A DNA stretch of 49,725 nt from Bifidobacterium mongoliense DSM 21395 (GTDB lineage Bacteria; Actinomycetota; Actinomycetes; Actinomycetales; Bifidobacteriaceae): contig NZ_JGZE01000021.1 in NCBI RefSeq assembly GCF_000741285.1, positions 51-49,775 on the forward strand, given 5' to 3'. Shown here piece by piece: positions 1-8,921 of the stretch. The translations under genes were made by a program, and so were the position numbers. Under the pieces are notes generated by a model, which saw only the letters and a program-made list of their open reading frames with translations, had not been told where the DNA came from and did no database searches. Numbering within the stretch: position 1 is the first letter of the stretch; the number at the start of each line of letters is the position of its first letter.

Positions 1-1247
1 TGTCGCACGAGGTCTTCACTCAACGCAAGGGCAAGAAGGGTTACGACGAGCGCCAGGTCGATTACTACCTCAGCGTATGTACGCATCTGCTTACGAGGCT
101 CGAATCCTTCGCGCGGGTCTCGGGATACGACGAGTCCGCCGTTTCGTCTGCGTTGGCACGGGCCACAGGTGCCGGTGCGCCGGTCGCCTCGACCGAGTCC
201 TCGTTGATGCCCGAGCAGGATTCCGAGTTCGGGCAGCGTACCGAGATATTGGGATCGTCGCCGTTGATCCCCGACGATGCCGCCGAACGGCGGATGCCTC
301 CGGCCTATGCGCCGACCGAATCACCGCAACGTGCCACATCGTTCGATGAGCTGCACAAGGCTGAGCAGGAGGTCTTCGCACCGGTCGCGTCGCCGACCGC
401 GACTGCCGAGCCCCAGGATCAGCCCGCACATGTCGCGTCTGCTGCTTCCGCGACTGAGCCTGCCGAGCCGAGTGGACCGGCTGAGTCTGCCGATGTGCTT
501 CGTAATACAATGTCGGCAGCGGCCGCATCCGCCGTCGTCGCTGGTGAGTCGGGTGTCTCGTCTGCCTCGCAATCACAGGCTGCGATCAAGACGGCTGATG
601 GTGCGGATGAAGGCACCGATGACGGCACCGACCATAACGGTGATCATGACGGTGTTCATCGTGGTGCCGCTGACCAGCGTGTACCTGCCGCGCGTCCGCG
701 GCGCGTGCCGCGGGAGCATGAGATCATGCCGATACCCGATGCGATGGATGACGACTCCGCGGAACGCGAGGACGAGGGGCGTTCCTCGCTGTCCGCGTTG
801 GCCCATATGGCGGAGACCTCCCATGACCAGCCCGTGGTTGAGGCGACGCCGGCCAATCCGCATGTGCCGTCGCTGCCGAGTTTTTCGATGTCGGAGTTCG
901 ATGGCCACGCCGAGCAGGGGGCACCGTCCCAGCCGGCATCCCATCACGGGACCGATGCGTCCGAGGAGACGCATAACGGCCGCGAGACGGAAGTCGCCAC
1001 CATGACGCAGGACGAATCGGGGGACCGGGATACGTCCGCCGGCACGTCCACGGCACCGGTGTCCTTCCCCGCGATGTTCTCGAGGTCGGATGACGATTTC
1101 GACCTGAACATTCCGGATCTTTCCTTCCCCACGTTCTCTGATACCCACGCCGATGCCTCGGCCGATGCCGCGCCTGACGAGAGCAAGTCGAATGAGGACG
1201 AGTCCCATGACGGGCAGCCCGATGCCGACGAGGCTTCGAACAGATAG
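1..1247 (+). CDS. DivIVA-domain protein, 5' end cut by window edge
   Basis: The reading frame is already open at base 3 and runs to a stop at 1247, so the true start lies before the window. The first visible residues (SHEVFTQRKGKKGYDERQVD) match the DivIVA membrane-binding/coiled-coil pattern F-x-x-R-x-x-x-GYD-x-x-x-VD. The remaining roughly 380 residues are acidic, Ala/Ser/Asp-rich low-complexity sequence with no recognisable fold, ending in an Asp/Glu-rich tail. By family it should bind curved membrane at the septum or poles and act as a scaffold; the long disordered tail is an inference from composition. It is distinct from the full DivIVA/Wag31 at 24622. No catalytic motif is visible. Confidence 0.75.
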   Translation, partial: SHEVFTQRKGKKGYDERQVDYYLSVCTHLLTRLESFARVSGYDESAVSSALARATGAGAPVASTESSLMPEQDSEFGQRTEILGSSPLIPDDAAERRMPPAYAPTESPQRATSFDELHKAEQEVFAPVASPTATAEPQDQPAHVASAASATEPAEPSGPAESADVLRNTMSAAAASAVVAGESGVSSASQSQAAIKTADGADEGTDDGTDHNGDHDGVHRGAADQRVPAARPRRVPREHEIMPIPDAMDDDSAEREDEGRSSLSALAHMAETSHDQPVVEATPANPHVPSLPSFSMSEFDGHAEQGAPSQPASHHGTDASEETHNGRETEVATMTQDESGDRDTSAGTSTAPVSFPAMFSRSDDDFDLNIPDLSFPTFSDTHADASADAAPDESKSNEDESHDGQPDADEASNR

Positions 1248-1372
1248 TCCCCGGGTGTGGTCGCCGTGCGCACCGGTAACGAGCATGGTGGGGATGTGTA
1301 TGCGGACGACGATTATATCGACGGGGCGTCGGTGATGGCGCGTAGGCAACCGTGTATCGACAGGGTACGCGC

Positions 1373-3147
1373 ATGGTGAATAGGGTGAATCGAGTGCCGA
1401 ATCGGGAACCGCAGGGTGGCGAGGTGGCACAGACCGCCGTCCAGCCCGAACGGTGGGGTCGGGGCAGACGTCTGAAGGTCAGCCTCCCGATCTTCATTAT
1501 CCTCATCGGCATCCTGGTCACGATCTCCAACATCACGGCGGTACCTTGGAACACCGAACCGACCGGCCAGAGCATCGAGACGCTCTCGCCCGACACGGTG
1601 GTCACCTTCTCCGGATCCGGCGACCGGCATGCTTCCGGTTCCACAGCTGGCAACGCAGCCGACAGCGCCTCCGCAAGTGCCGACAACCAGGGCCGCTATC
1701 AGGTCGCGTCCCATCACGTGACCATCAAGGCCGTGAGGCCGGCCACGGGTGAGGTCCAGTCCATGAGGGTGAACATCCGTGAACCCGTCGGCGCTTCGGG
1801 CAAACGCCTGCCGTGGTGTTCATGCACGGTGCGGGGTACGGCACATCCGACAATTCCTTCGCAGACGTCGCGCACGACATCACGTCGGCCGGCTTCGTGA
1901 CGGCCGTTCCCGACAAGCCGGTGTGGTCGACCAACGACATTACCCGCGATTACCCCGGTTCCGCCGTAGCCTACGATCAGCTGATCCGGCTGGTGCGTGC
2001 GATGGACGACGTCGACGCCCACGGTGTCGGCATCTACGCCACATCCGAAAGCACCTGGATCTCGCCGTATCTGCTCACCCTCGACCCCGACATCGCCTTC
2101 CAGGTCCTCTTGAGCACCATGGTCTATACGCCTCGGCAGGCGCTGGGCTTTTTCGTCGCGCAGAACTTTACGCTGGTGGGCGCGAACAACGGTTACCAGT
2201 CCATCGTGCGCCGCGTGTTCCACATCGATTCGAGCATGTTCGGCCTGGCCAACCTCGACATCCCCGTTCAGCTCAAGGCCGCCTACTCAATACCCACCTT
2301 CGTGGCCTACGGATCCAAGGACGTCATGACGGCGCAGGTCGAGGGCATCCGCAAGATCGTCGACATGGCGAGGGCGAGCGGCAACCGCGACGTCACGGTG
2401 CGCAGCTATCCGGTGGCCAACCATGTACTGCGTCTCGGCGACGAGGCCGATGCCGGCACCGAACTGTCCGACAACTACGTCGGTGACGTCATCGATTGGG
2501 CCGTGGGCACCGTCCAGGGGCGCACTCAGACGAGCGAACGGGTGGCGGGATCTCAGATCTACCAGTCCATCGCGGTGCCGGTCGAACTCCAATCCAACCG
2601 CTTCCTAAGCCTGTATGGCGTGATCCTGCACGGTGCCATGCTCGCGCTGTTGCTGGCGGCGGCGATTATCGCCCTGATCGCTCTCGGGGTCAAGATCCGG
2701 CATCTCATCCGGCATGAGGGACCGGTGCTCGCGATGCGTCACGGGTTCGGTGGTTCTCTCCTCGCGCTGGCCACGACCACGATGGCGACCCTCATTCTGT
2801 TCGCCGCAGGGTTGGGCCAGGTCTGTTACGCGGTCGTCAAACTCGGGTGGGGAGGTGCGCCGGCCGAGGACCCGGGCATGATGTACTGGAGCTGGCCGAT
2901 GGTGCAGGTCGTCTCCACTTTGGTCGTCTGGGCGTGGTCGCGCGTGCTCACCGGGGTGATCGAGGAGGCGTCGGCCCGCGGCATCACGAGACTGCCCCCG
3001 CGCAAGGGCGCTATCAGGGATGCGTTCACCGGGCGCGAGCCGGTCGTCGCCTCGACGAGGCTGGGGCGCGTGCTCTTCTGGGTCACGACGCTGGCGCTCA
3101 TGCATGTGCTGCTGTTCTTCGCATTCTGGGGGCTGTTCATCTACTGA
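1373..3147 (+). pseudogene. Membrane-anchored alpha/beta hydrolase, disrupted by one-base frameshift
   Basis: Two overlapping frames together make one protein of about 590 residues. The upstream part (from 1373; AGGG seven bases upstream) has one N-terminal membrane segment (LPIFIILIGILVTI). It leaves frame at 1807-1808, where CGC-CTG-CCG should read CGC-CCT-GCC; restoring one C joins GASGKR to PAVVFMHGAGYG. The downstream part carries an alpha/beta hydrolase core: oxyanion HGAG, a nucleophile-elbow-like ATSES, an acid in YGSKD and a histidine in VANHVL, then four C-terminal membrane helices ending WGLFIY. Substrate unknown. The break lies in a short C run, so it may be a true pseudogene or a sequencing error. 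Confidence 0.8.
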
Positions 3148-3314
3148 GCGGCTGGGCGTTCGGTCGGTGTTTGGTCGGTGTCCGCGCGGTCCGTTCTCGC
3201 CGGGCTGATGTCCTTGACGGATGGCGCGGGCGCAGGGCATAGTGATACGAGGCATCGGTATGGGCGGTCCAGGGCTGCTCGAAACGAGATGCCGTGAATG
3301 TCAGGATGGGGGAT

Positions 3315-4037
3315 ATGCCCGTATATCGCGATGAGGGTGTGGTGCTGCGCACCGTGAAGCTCGGCGAGGCCGATCGCATCATCACGTTGCTCACCCGCGG
3401 CCACGGCAAGGTGCGTGCGGTCGCCAAAGGGGTGCGTCGCGTCAAATCCCGGTTCGGTGGCAGGCTGGAGCCGTTCATGCGCGCCGATCTGCTCATCGCC
3501 GAAGGCCGTTCCCTCGACGTGGTGTCCCAGGCGGCGTCCATCTCCGCCTACGCCTCCAGGATATGCGCCGATTACGAGTCCTACACCGCCGCCGGCGTCA
3601 TCGTCGAGACAGCCGACCGGCTCGTATCGACCGAACATGAACGCGCCGACGGCCAGTATCAGCTCACCATCGGCGCCCTCAACGCCCTGTCCGAACGATT
3701 GCATGCGCCCGCCGCGATCGCCGACTCGTACGTCGTACGTGCGCTCGCGATCGCGGGATGGACTCCGTGGTTGCGCAGCTGCGTGGTGTGCGGACGGACC
3801 CAAGGACTCGGTTATTGTTCGGTGCGCAGCGGCGGGGCCATGTGCGACGCGGATCGCACTCCGGATGCGATGCGGCTTGGCGACGGTGACTTGGAGACGC
3901 TCGCCGCCCTCGTCGACGGGGACTGGACGGTGCTCGACCAGGGCGATGTGGGGCAGGCGGTGAGACGGTTTGTCGAGGAATGGGGGGAGTTTTACCTCGA
4001 GCGGCCGATTCGTTCGCTGCGATTGTTAGATTCGTAG
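3315..4037 (+). CDS. recO: DNA repair protein RecO
   Basis: 240-residue RecO, the mediator that loads RecA on SSB-coated single-stranded DNA with RecR in recombinational gap repair. The N-terminal OB fold is recognisable (MPVYRDEGVVLRTVKLGEAD...), and a C4 zinc-finger pattern is present at about Cys156, Cys159, Cys168 and Cys177. An earlier in-frame start exists at 3294, but ATG 3315 has the Shine-Dalgarno-like AGGATGGGGG just upstream and gives the usual N-terminus. It is followed two bases after its stop by uppS, the usual actinobacterial neighbour. Length and motifs are normal. Confidence 0.93.
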   Translation: MPVYRDEGVVLRTVKLGEADRIITLLTRGHGKVRAVAKGVRRVKSRFGGRLEPFMRADLLIAEGRSLDVVSQAASISAYASRICADYESYTAAGVIVETADRLVSTEHERADGQYQLTIGALNALSERLHAPAAIADSYVVRALAIAGWTPWLRSCVVCGRTQGLGYCSVRSGGAMCDADRTPDAMRLGDGDLETLAALVDGDWTVLDQGDVGQAVRRFVEEWGEFYLERPIRSLRLLDS

Positions 4038-4039
4038 GT

Positions 4040-4831
4040 ATGACTTTCGAACATGTCGATTCCACATCGTTGGAGATTCCCGCCGCGCCCTTCTCCGATC
4101 CCTCCATCATCCCGCAGTTCCCCAAGGGCAAGGTGCCGCGGCACATCGGTGTGATCATGGACGGCAACGGGCGTTGGGCCCAACAGCGCGGGTTGGTGCG
4201 CACCCAGGGGCATCAGGCGGCCGAGCCGGTCGTCTTCGACATCATCGCAGGCGCCATCGAGGCCGGGGTGCGGTACCTGAGCTTGTACACCTTCTCGACC
4301 GAGAACTGGCGCCGCAGCCCCTCCGAGGTGAGGTTCCTCATGGGCTTTTCGCGCGATATCATCCGGCGCCGTGTGGCCCAGATGGATGCGTGGGGCGTGC
4401 GGGTGCGATGGGCCGGGCGCAGACCGAAGCTCTGGAAGTCGGTCATCGACGAGCTCGAGTCCGCCATGGAGCGCACCAAGCACAACACCGTCATCGACGT
4501 GGTGTTCTGCATCAACTACGGCGGACGCGCCGAACTGGCCGACGCCGCGGCTGCCATCGCCAACGAAGTACGTGACGGCAAGGTCAGCGGCGACCGCGTG
4601 ACCGAGAAGATGATCGCCGACCATCTCTACAACCCCGACATTCCCAACTGCGACCTCGTGATCCGGACCTCGGGGGAGCGCCGCGTCTCGAACTTCCTGT
4701 CCTGGGAGGCGGCCTACGCCGAACTCGACTTCGTTCCCGAGCTGTTCCCGGACTGTGGTCGCACGGTGTTATGGCGCTCGATCGACGATTACGTGCATCG
4801 CGATCGTCGGTTCGGAGGCGTGAAGAAGTAG
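4040..4831 (+). CDS. uppS: Isoprenyl (undecaprenyl-type) diphosphate synthase
   Basis: 263-residue cis-prenyltransferase that condenses isopentenyl diphosphate onto an allylic primer to make the lipid carrier for cell-wall precursors. Signature segments are present: HIGVIMDGNGRWA with the Mg-binding Asp, the FSTENWRR loop, and the C-terminal RTSGERRVSNFL substrate motif. ATG 4040 is two bases after the recO stop. There is no convincing Shine-Dalgarno; TAGATT at 4027-4032 lies seven bases upstream, so a leaderless transcript is possible. Exact chain length of the product cannot be read from the sequence. Confidence 0.93.
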   Translation: MTFEHVDSTSLEIPAAPFSDPSIIPQFPKGKVPRHIGVIMDGNGRWAQQRGLVRTQGHQAAEPVVFDIIAGAIEAGVRYLSLYTFSTENWRRSPSEVRFLMGFSRDIIRRRVAQMDAWGVRVRWAGRRPKLWKSVIDELESAMERTKHNTVIDVVFCINYGGRAELADAAAAIANEVRDGKVSGDRVTEKMIADHLYNPDIPNCDLVIRTSGERRVSNFLSWEAAYAELDFVPELFPDCGRTVLWRSIDDYVHRDRRFGGVKK

Positions 4832-5038
4832 GGTCCGGCGGGCCGCTATTGGGCGCAACCAGCCTGCTGGGCCTCGGTGCCGACTCAGTGCTGTGTATTG
4901 CGTCGACGGGTCTCGGTTTCAGTGACGCGTATCCTTCAGCTGACGTGACTTCGCCTATCCAGCCCCGCGTCTCCTCGTATTGATCGAGGTGGCGCGGGGC
5001 ATCGTCGTAGGCGGTCAAGTGAGTTCGGCGTGTCGTGG

Positions 5039-5050
5039 TCAATCGGTTGA
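5039..5050. promoter_or_regulatory. LacI-family operator, upstream copy
   Basis: TCAATCGGTTGA, one mismatch from the perfect palindrome at 5105. The CG-centred palindrome is the usual form of LacI-family operators, and a LacI-family gene lies in the same locus. The two sites are 66 bp apart centre to centre, about six helical turns, which would allow DNA looping. Confidence 0.6.
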
Positions 5051-5098
5051 TTTTCCGCGGATTCAAGCCATTACGGCCCTGTGGACCTCCTGTTCCAA

Positions 5099-5127
5099 TT
5101 GACATCAACCGGTTGACTACTGAGAGT
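5099..5127 (+). promoter_or_regulatory. Candidate sugar-operon promoter with overlapping operator
   Basis: TTGACA at 5099-5104 is a perfect -35 box. It is directly followed by the perfect palindrome TCAACCGGTTGA (5105-5116), which would fill the spacer and block RNA polymerase when bound. The -10 position holds only GAGAGT (5122-5127), so promoter strength is doubtful. Confidence 0.5.
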
Positions 5128-5203
5128 GAAGCCGTCGATTCACGACGACGATCGCAACGACGGCGACACGACCTGAACCGATGAAGAGCTCAAGGAGGAA
5201 CAC

Positions 5204-6826
5204 ATGGTACACAGAAGTGCTTGGAAGGCGTTGCTGGCTCTGGCGATGACGGCGGGGTTGCTGGCATCTGCCGGGGCATGCGGTTCGAACGGCGGCGAGG
5301 CCACCACCGATGCCAACGGCAAGCCCATCGTCAAGATCATGATCACCCGGTGGTCGACGGACATCCCCATGAAAGACATGGCTTGGACCAAGGACATTGA
5401 AGCGGCCTGTGACTGCACCGTGCAGTGGGAGGATCTCGCCGACTCCGCCTGGGGCCAGCAGAAGAGTGCGAAGCTTGCGGCGGGGGAGCTCGCCGATGCC
5501 TCGATCTTCGCCTTCGACCCGGGTGACGCGCTGCGCTACGACTACTTCGAGAATCTGACGCCGCATATGAAGGCGATGCCGAACGTCAAGAAATTCCTGG
5601 ACACCAACCAGTCGGCCAAGAAGATGGTGGCGAACAAGGATGGTTCGGTCTTCGTACTGCCCTCCGACCGCAGCAAGAACTACCGGGTCTCCACCAACCA
5701 CATCCTCATCAATAAGAAGTGGATGGATAAGCTTGGCCTGTCGATGCCCAAGACGTGGGACGACCTGACCAACGTCCTCGAGGCCTTCAAGACGCGCGAC
5801 CCCAACGGCAACGGCAAGGCCGACGAGATCCCGTTCAACATGAACCGGCTCGACACCGGTGGTTTCACCCTCTGGAACCCCTTCGTCTTCCTCAACTCAA
5901 CCGGTATCACCACGAGTTTCGCCGGTACCTCGCCTGCAGCGCAGGGCTATTACGTGAAGCACGGCAAAGTCGGCAGCTTCCTTGTCGCACCCGAATACCG
6001 CCAGGTCATCGACTACCTGCACTCGCTCATGGTCAAGGGCCTTATCCCCAAGGACGCCATGACGCGTGATGACGCCGCGATCACGGCGGCCAAGACCGGT
6101 GACGGCAAGACCGCGAAATCCGGCATGATTGTCGGTTGGTCCAAGACGGACTTCGAGAAGCTCAAGGACGAATACGTGCCCATGCCCGTACCCAAGGCCA
6201 CGGCTTCGATGTCCGATTCGGACGTCACCTGGGATTACACGCAGGATCTCACCGAGTTGAGCAACCACGCCATCGCGGTATCCAAGAACGCCAAGAACAA
6301 GGACGCCCTGTACAAGGCCATCAACGCGATGTACAGCGAGAAGGTCTCCGTGCAGCAGTACTACGGCACCATCCCCAAGGACGTCGCCGACAACGGCAAC
6401 GGGAAGTACCGGGTGTCGGACACCTGCTACGACAACGATCCCAAGACCAACTGCACCGCGATCGCCGACCGGTTCGCCGGTTGGATTCCCGACCATGCCA
6501 ACGTCGAGAACGATCAGGCCGCCGAGGCGCTGCATGAGGCCGACGTCGCCTACACGCAGAATCTGGCCAACGTCGATCCCATCAAGGACGTCATGCCCTC
6601 CTACGTGCGCATCGACAGCGAGGCCGACCAGACGACGATGAGCAACAACAACACCGCGATCCTGAGCTATGCCCTGGGGCAGACCGCGAAGTGGATCCAG
6701 AACGGGGTAAACGACAAGGATTGGCAGGATTATCTCAAGAAGCTTGAGGACCCGTCGCTCGGCCTGAATAAGAACATCGGCATCTGGCAGAAGTACTACG
6801 ACGAGTACACCAAGGACGCCAAGTAA
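5204..6826 (+). CDS. Sugar ABC transporter, substrate-binding lipoprotein
   Basis: 540-residue extracellular solute-binding protein, LplA/YtcQ-like class. The signal peptide ends in a lipobox (AGAC) with the acylated cysteine at residue 26, so it should be tethered outside the membrane. Residues 199-210 (DPNGNGKADEIP) form an EF-hand-like calcium loop found in large family 1 binding proteins. Strong Shine-Dalgarno AAGGAGG. It leads an operon with two permeases; the LacI regulator and GH32 enzyme downstream suggest a fructose-containing oligosaccharide as substrate. That is inference from context, not visible in the protein. Confidence 0.88.
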   Translation: MVHRSAWKALLALAMTAGLLASAGACGSNGGEATTDANGKPIVKIMITRWSTDIPMKDMAWTKDIEAACDCTVQWEDLADSAWGQQKSAKLAAGELADASIFAFDPGDALRYDYFENLTPHMKAMPNVKKFLDTNQSAKKMVANKDGSVFVLPSDRSKNYRVSTNHILINKKWMDKLGLSMPKTWDDLTNVLEAFKTRDPNGNGKADEIPFNMNRLDTGGFTLWNPFVFLNSTGITTSFAGTSPAAQGYYVKHGKVGSFLVAPEYRQVIDYLHSLMVKGLIPKDAMTRDDAAITAAKTGDGKTAKSGMIVGWSKTDFEKLKDEYVPMPVPKATASMSDSDVTWDYTQDLTELSNHAIAVSKNAKNKDALYKAINAMYSEKVSVQQYYGTIPKDVADNGNGKYRVSDTCYDNDPKTNCTAIADRFAGWIPDHANVENDQAAEALHEADVAYTQNLANVDPIKDVMPSYVRIDSEADQTTMSNNNTAILSYALGQTAKWIQNGVNDKDWQDYLKKLEDPSLGLNKNIGIWQKYYDEYTKDAK

Positions 6827-6847
6827 GGCCCGATGGCCATCGAGCCC

Positions 6848-6900
6848 GGTGCCGCCCCACTTGCCATGAGGGAAGTGGGGCGGCACCCCGCCCCACTTCC
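6848..6900 (+). promoter_or_regulatory. Alternative-folding RNA hairpins between binding protein and permease
   Basis: Three segments compete. 6848-6862 (GGTGCCGCCCCACTT) is a perfect 15-bp complement of 6873-6887. Part of that middle segment, 6871-6882 (GGAAGTGGGGCG), is also a perfect 12-bp complement of 6889-6900. The 11-mer CCGCCCCACTT occurs identically at 6852 and 6888, flanking its inverted copy, so only one hairpin can form at a time. The second hairpin ends exactly where the permease Shine-Dalgarno (AGGAAAGGA, 6901-6909) begins. No U tract follows, so it is not a standard terminator. Confidence 0.7.
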
Positions 6901-6916
6901 AGGAAAGGACATCATC

Positions 6917-7897
6917 ATGTCAGGGAGCATTCCCGCCGTCGCGCCGGCCAAACCGCGCGGTCTCAAGGCGACGTTGCCGTCCGTGAGCCGCTACTGGCAG
7001 CTGTGGCTGCTGTCAATTCCGGCCCTGTTCTTCGTCGGGCTGTTCGCCTATGTGCCCATGTGGGGCATCCAACTGGCATTCCGTAGGTTCGAGCCCAGCA
7101 AGGGCATCACCGGGGGGCGGTGGATGGGCCTGCACTACTTCCGGCAGTTCTTCTCATCGCCCATGTTTGCCGACATCATGAAGAACACGTTCACCATCAG
7201 CCTGTCCACACTGGTCATGGGGTTCATTTCCCCGATCGTTCTGGCCCTGCTTATCAACCAGCTGGGCAGCAGCAGGGTCAAGGGATTCGTGCAGATGATC
7301 ACCTATATGCCTCACTTCATCTCGACGGTCGTCATCGTCGCGATGATCAGCATCTTCCTCAATCCCGGCAACGGTCTGCTGGGAAGGTTTCTTGGAGACA
7401 CGAGCCTTCTGGGCAATCCCGCGTGGTTCGCGCCGATTTACTGGATCACCGAGGTGTGGCAGCACACCGGCTGGAACTGCATCATCTATCTGGCCGCGCT
7501 GAGTTCGGTGAACACCGCCTTGTACGAAGCCGCGAAGATAGATGGGGCCGGTCGCTTGCAGCTCATCCGCTACGTCGACGTGCCCACCATCCTGCCCACC
7601 TGTGGCATCCTGCTCATCATGAACATGGGTTCCGTGCTTTCCGTAGGCTTCGAGAAGGTGTATCTCATGCAGAATGCGCTTAATGCCGGTGCCTCCGAGG
7701 TGATTTCGACGTATACCTACAAGATCGGCATCCTGGGTAGCCAGTTCGAATACTCCACTGCCATCGGACTGTTCAATACACTGACTGTTCAATACACTGA
7801 TCAATTTCGTCTTCCTGGTGCTGGCCAACTTCATTTCGAAGCGGATCTCCAACACCAGCATTTTCTGAAAGGGGACTGCCATGTCAGCATCACTTGA
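6917..7897 (+). CDS. Sugar ABC permease, LplB type, C-terminus altered by 16-bp duplication
   Basis: Inner-membrane permease of the carbohydrate uptake 1 family. Start ATG 6917 follows AGGAAAGGA; an upstream in-frame start at 6833 lies inside the hairpin region and is unlikely. The MetI-like domain is intact through the EAA loop (YEAAKIDGAGRLQLIRYVDVP), which contacts the ATPase. At 7768-7799 the unit ACTGTTCAATACACTG is tandemly duplicated; 16 bases shift the frame and replace the expected last helix (LINFVFLVLANFISKRIS...) with about 38 unrelated residues. The ancestral stop would be 7866-7868. As written the protein overlaps the next gene by 17 bases and is probably impaired. Confidence 0.85.
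   Translation: MSGSIPAVAPAKPRGLKATLPSVSRYWQLWLLSIPALFFVGLFAYVPMWGIQLAFRRFEPSKGITGGRWMGLHYFRQFFSSPMFADIMKNTFTISLSTLVMGFISPIVLALLINQLGSSRVKGFVQMITYMPHFISTVVIVAMISIFLNPGNGLLGRFLGDTSLLGNPAWFAPIYWITEVWQHTGWNCIIYLAALSSVNTALYEAAKIDGAGRLQLIRYVDVPTILPTCGILLIMNMGSVLSVGFEKVYLMQNALNAGASEVISTYTYKIGILGSQFEYSTAIGLFNTLTVQYTDQFRLPGAGQLHFEADLQHQHFLKGDCHVSIT
7768..7799 (+). repeat. Perfect 16-bp tandem duplication inside permease gene
   Basis: Two adjacent copies of ACTGTTCAATACACTG (7768-7783 and 7784-7799). Removing one copy restores a typical permease C-terminus and a stop at 7868, 12 bases before the next gene's start. Confidence 0.95.
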
Positions 7898-8882
7898 ATC
7901 CTCGCAGACCGCGATCCCGCTGGGCCACGGTGGAGCGCTCACCGAAGGCGAGGTGTCCGCCGCCGTGCACGGTGTTTCAGGAATCCCCATGAACCCGAAG
8001 GTGCGGATGCACCGCTCCTTCTCGGATTGGGTGGTCGACATCGCCATCTGGACCATCGTCGCCCTGGCAGTCGCCGCGATCCTGTATCCGCTGTGGTTTA
8101 TCGTCATCGCGTCGTTCTCCGACCCCAAGCTCGTCGCTTCCGGCCAAATCACCTTTATCCCACGCGGCATCACACTCAAGGGGTATGCGACCATCTTCCA
8201 CGACGCGCGTATCTGGCGCGGCTACGAGAACACCCTGCTCTATACATTTGCCGGTACGCTGCTCAACATGGTCGTCACGATCCCCGTGGCGTTCGCGCTG
8301 TCACGACGTGAGTTCCGGGCCAGGCATCTCATCATGTTCCTCTTCACCTTCACCATGTTCTTCGGCGGCGGTCTCATCCCTAGCTACCTGCTGTACCGCC
8401 AGCTCGGTATCCTCAACTCCGCGTGGGTGTTCATCCTGCCCGGCGCCGTGAGCGTGTATAACGTCATCATCGCACGTTCGTTCTTCGACACCTCGCTGCC
8501 TGAGGAGCTCTTCGACGCCGCACAGCTCGACGGCATGAGCTATCTCGGGTACTTCGTGCGGATCGAGCTTCCGCTGAGCTCCGCCATCATCGCGGTGATT
8601 GCGCTGTACTACTTCGTCGGTCACTGGAACGACTACTTCACGGGCCTCATCTATGTGACGGACACCCAGAAATGGCCGTTGCAGAACGTCTTGCAACAGA
8701 TCCTGCTGGCCAACCAGACGCAAACGTCGACCGCCGCTTCCGGCGCACAGGAAGCCAAGGAGATCGCCGAACAGATCAAGTACGGCGTCATCATCGTGTC
8801 CACGCTGCCGCTGCTGGTCATGTATCCCTTCCTGCAGCGCTATTTCAACAAAGGTGTCATGATCGGTGCCGTCAAAGGTTAG
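7881..8882 (+). CDS. Sugar ABC permease, LplC/YtcP type
   Basis: 333-residue second permease subunit of the carbohydrate importer. Six membrane segments can be traced, starting at DIAIWTIVALAVAAILYPLW. The EAA loop reads EELFDAAQLDGMSYLGYFVRI, and the family ending NKGVMIGAVKG is intact. Shine-Dalgarno AAAGGGG precedes ATG 7881. It pairs with the altered permease upstream and the lipoprotein at 5204. No ATP-binding subunit is in the locus; in actinobacteria a shared MsiK-like ATPase usually serves such importers. Confidence 0.92.
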   Translation: MSASLESSQTAIPLGHGGALTEGEVSAAVHGVSGIPMNPKVRMHRSFSDWVVDIAIWTIVALAVAAILYPLWFIVIASFSDPKLVASGQITFIPRGITLKGYATIFHDARIWRGYENTLLYTFAGTLLNMVVTIPVAFALSRREFRARHLIMFLFTFTMFFGGGLIPSYLLYRQLGILNSAWVFILPGAVSVYNVIIARSFFDTSLPEELFDAAQLDGMSYLGYFVRIELPLSSAIIAVIALYYFVGHWNDYFTGLIYVTDTQKWPLQNVLQQILLANQTQTSTAASGAQEAKEIAEQIKYGVIIVSTLPLLVMYPFLQRYFNKGVMIGAVKG

Positions 8883-8921
8883 GATGAATCCTGTCCAACG
8901 TCGTACATGAGGAGACTCATC

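Larger units (their letters stand above)
4832..5203 (+). promoter_or_regulatory. Regulatory gap upstream of the sugar ABC operon
   Basis: 372 bases without a gene. The left 200 bases show nothing recognisable. The right part contains two LacI-type palindromes (5039-5050 and 5105-5116), a consensus -35 box TTGACA at 5099-5104 and the ribosome binding site AAGGAGG just before 5204. No good -10 box is apparent at the expected distance (GAGAGT 5122-5127 is poor), so the start of transcription is uncertain. Confidence 0.6.

Noticed and set aside
6848..6900. Rho-independent terminator within the ABC operon
   Set aside because: Stems are strong but no U tract follows, and the permease ribosome binding site begins immediately; better viewed as a regulatory or stabilising structure.
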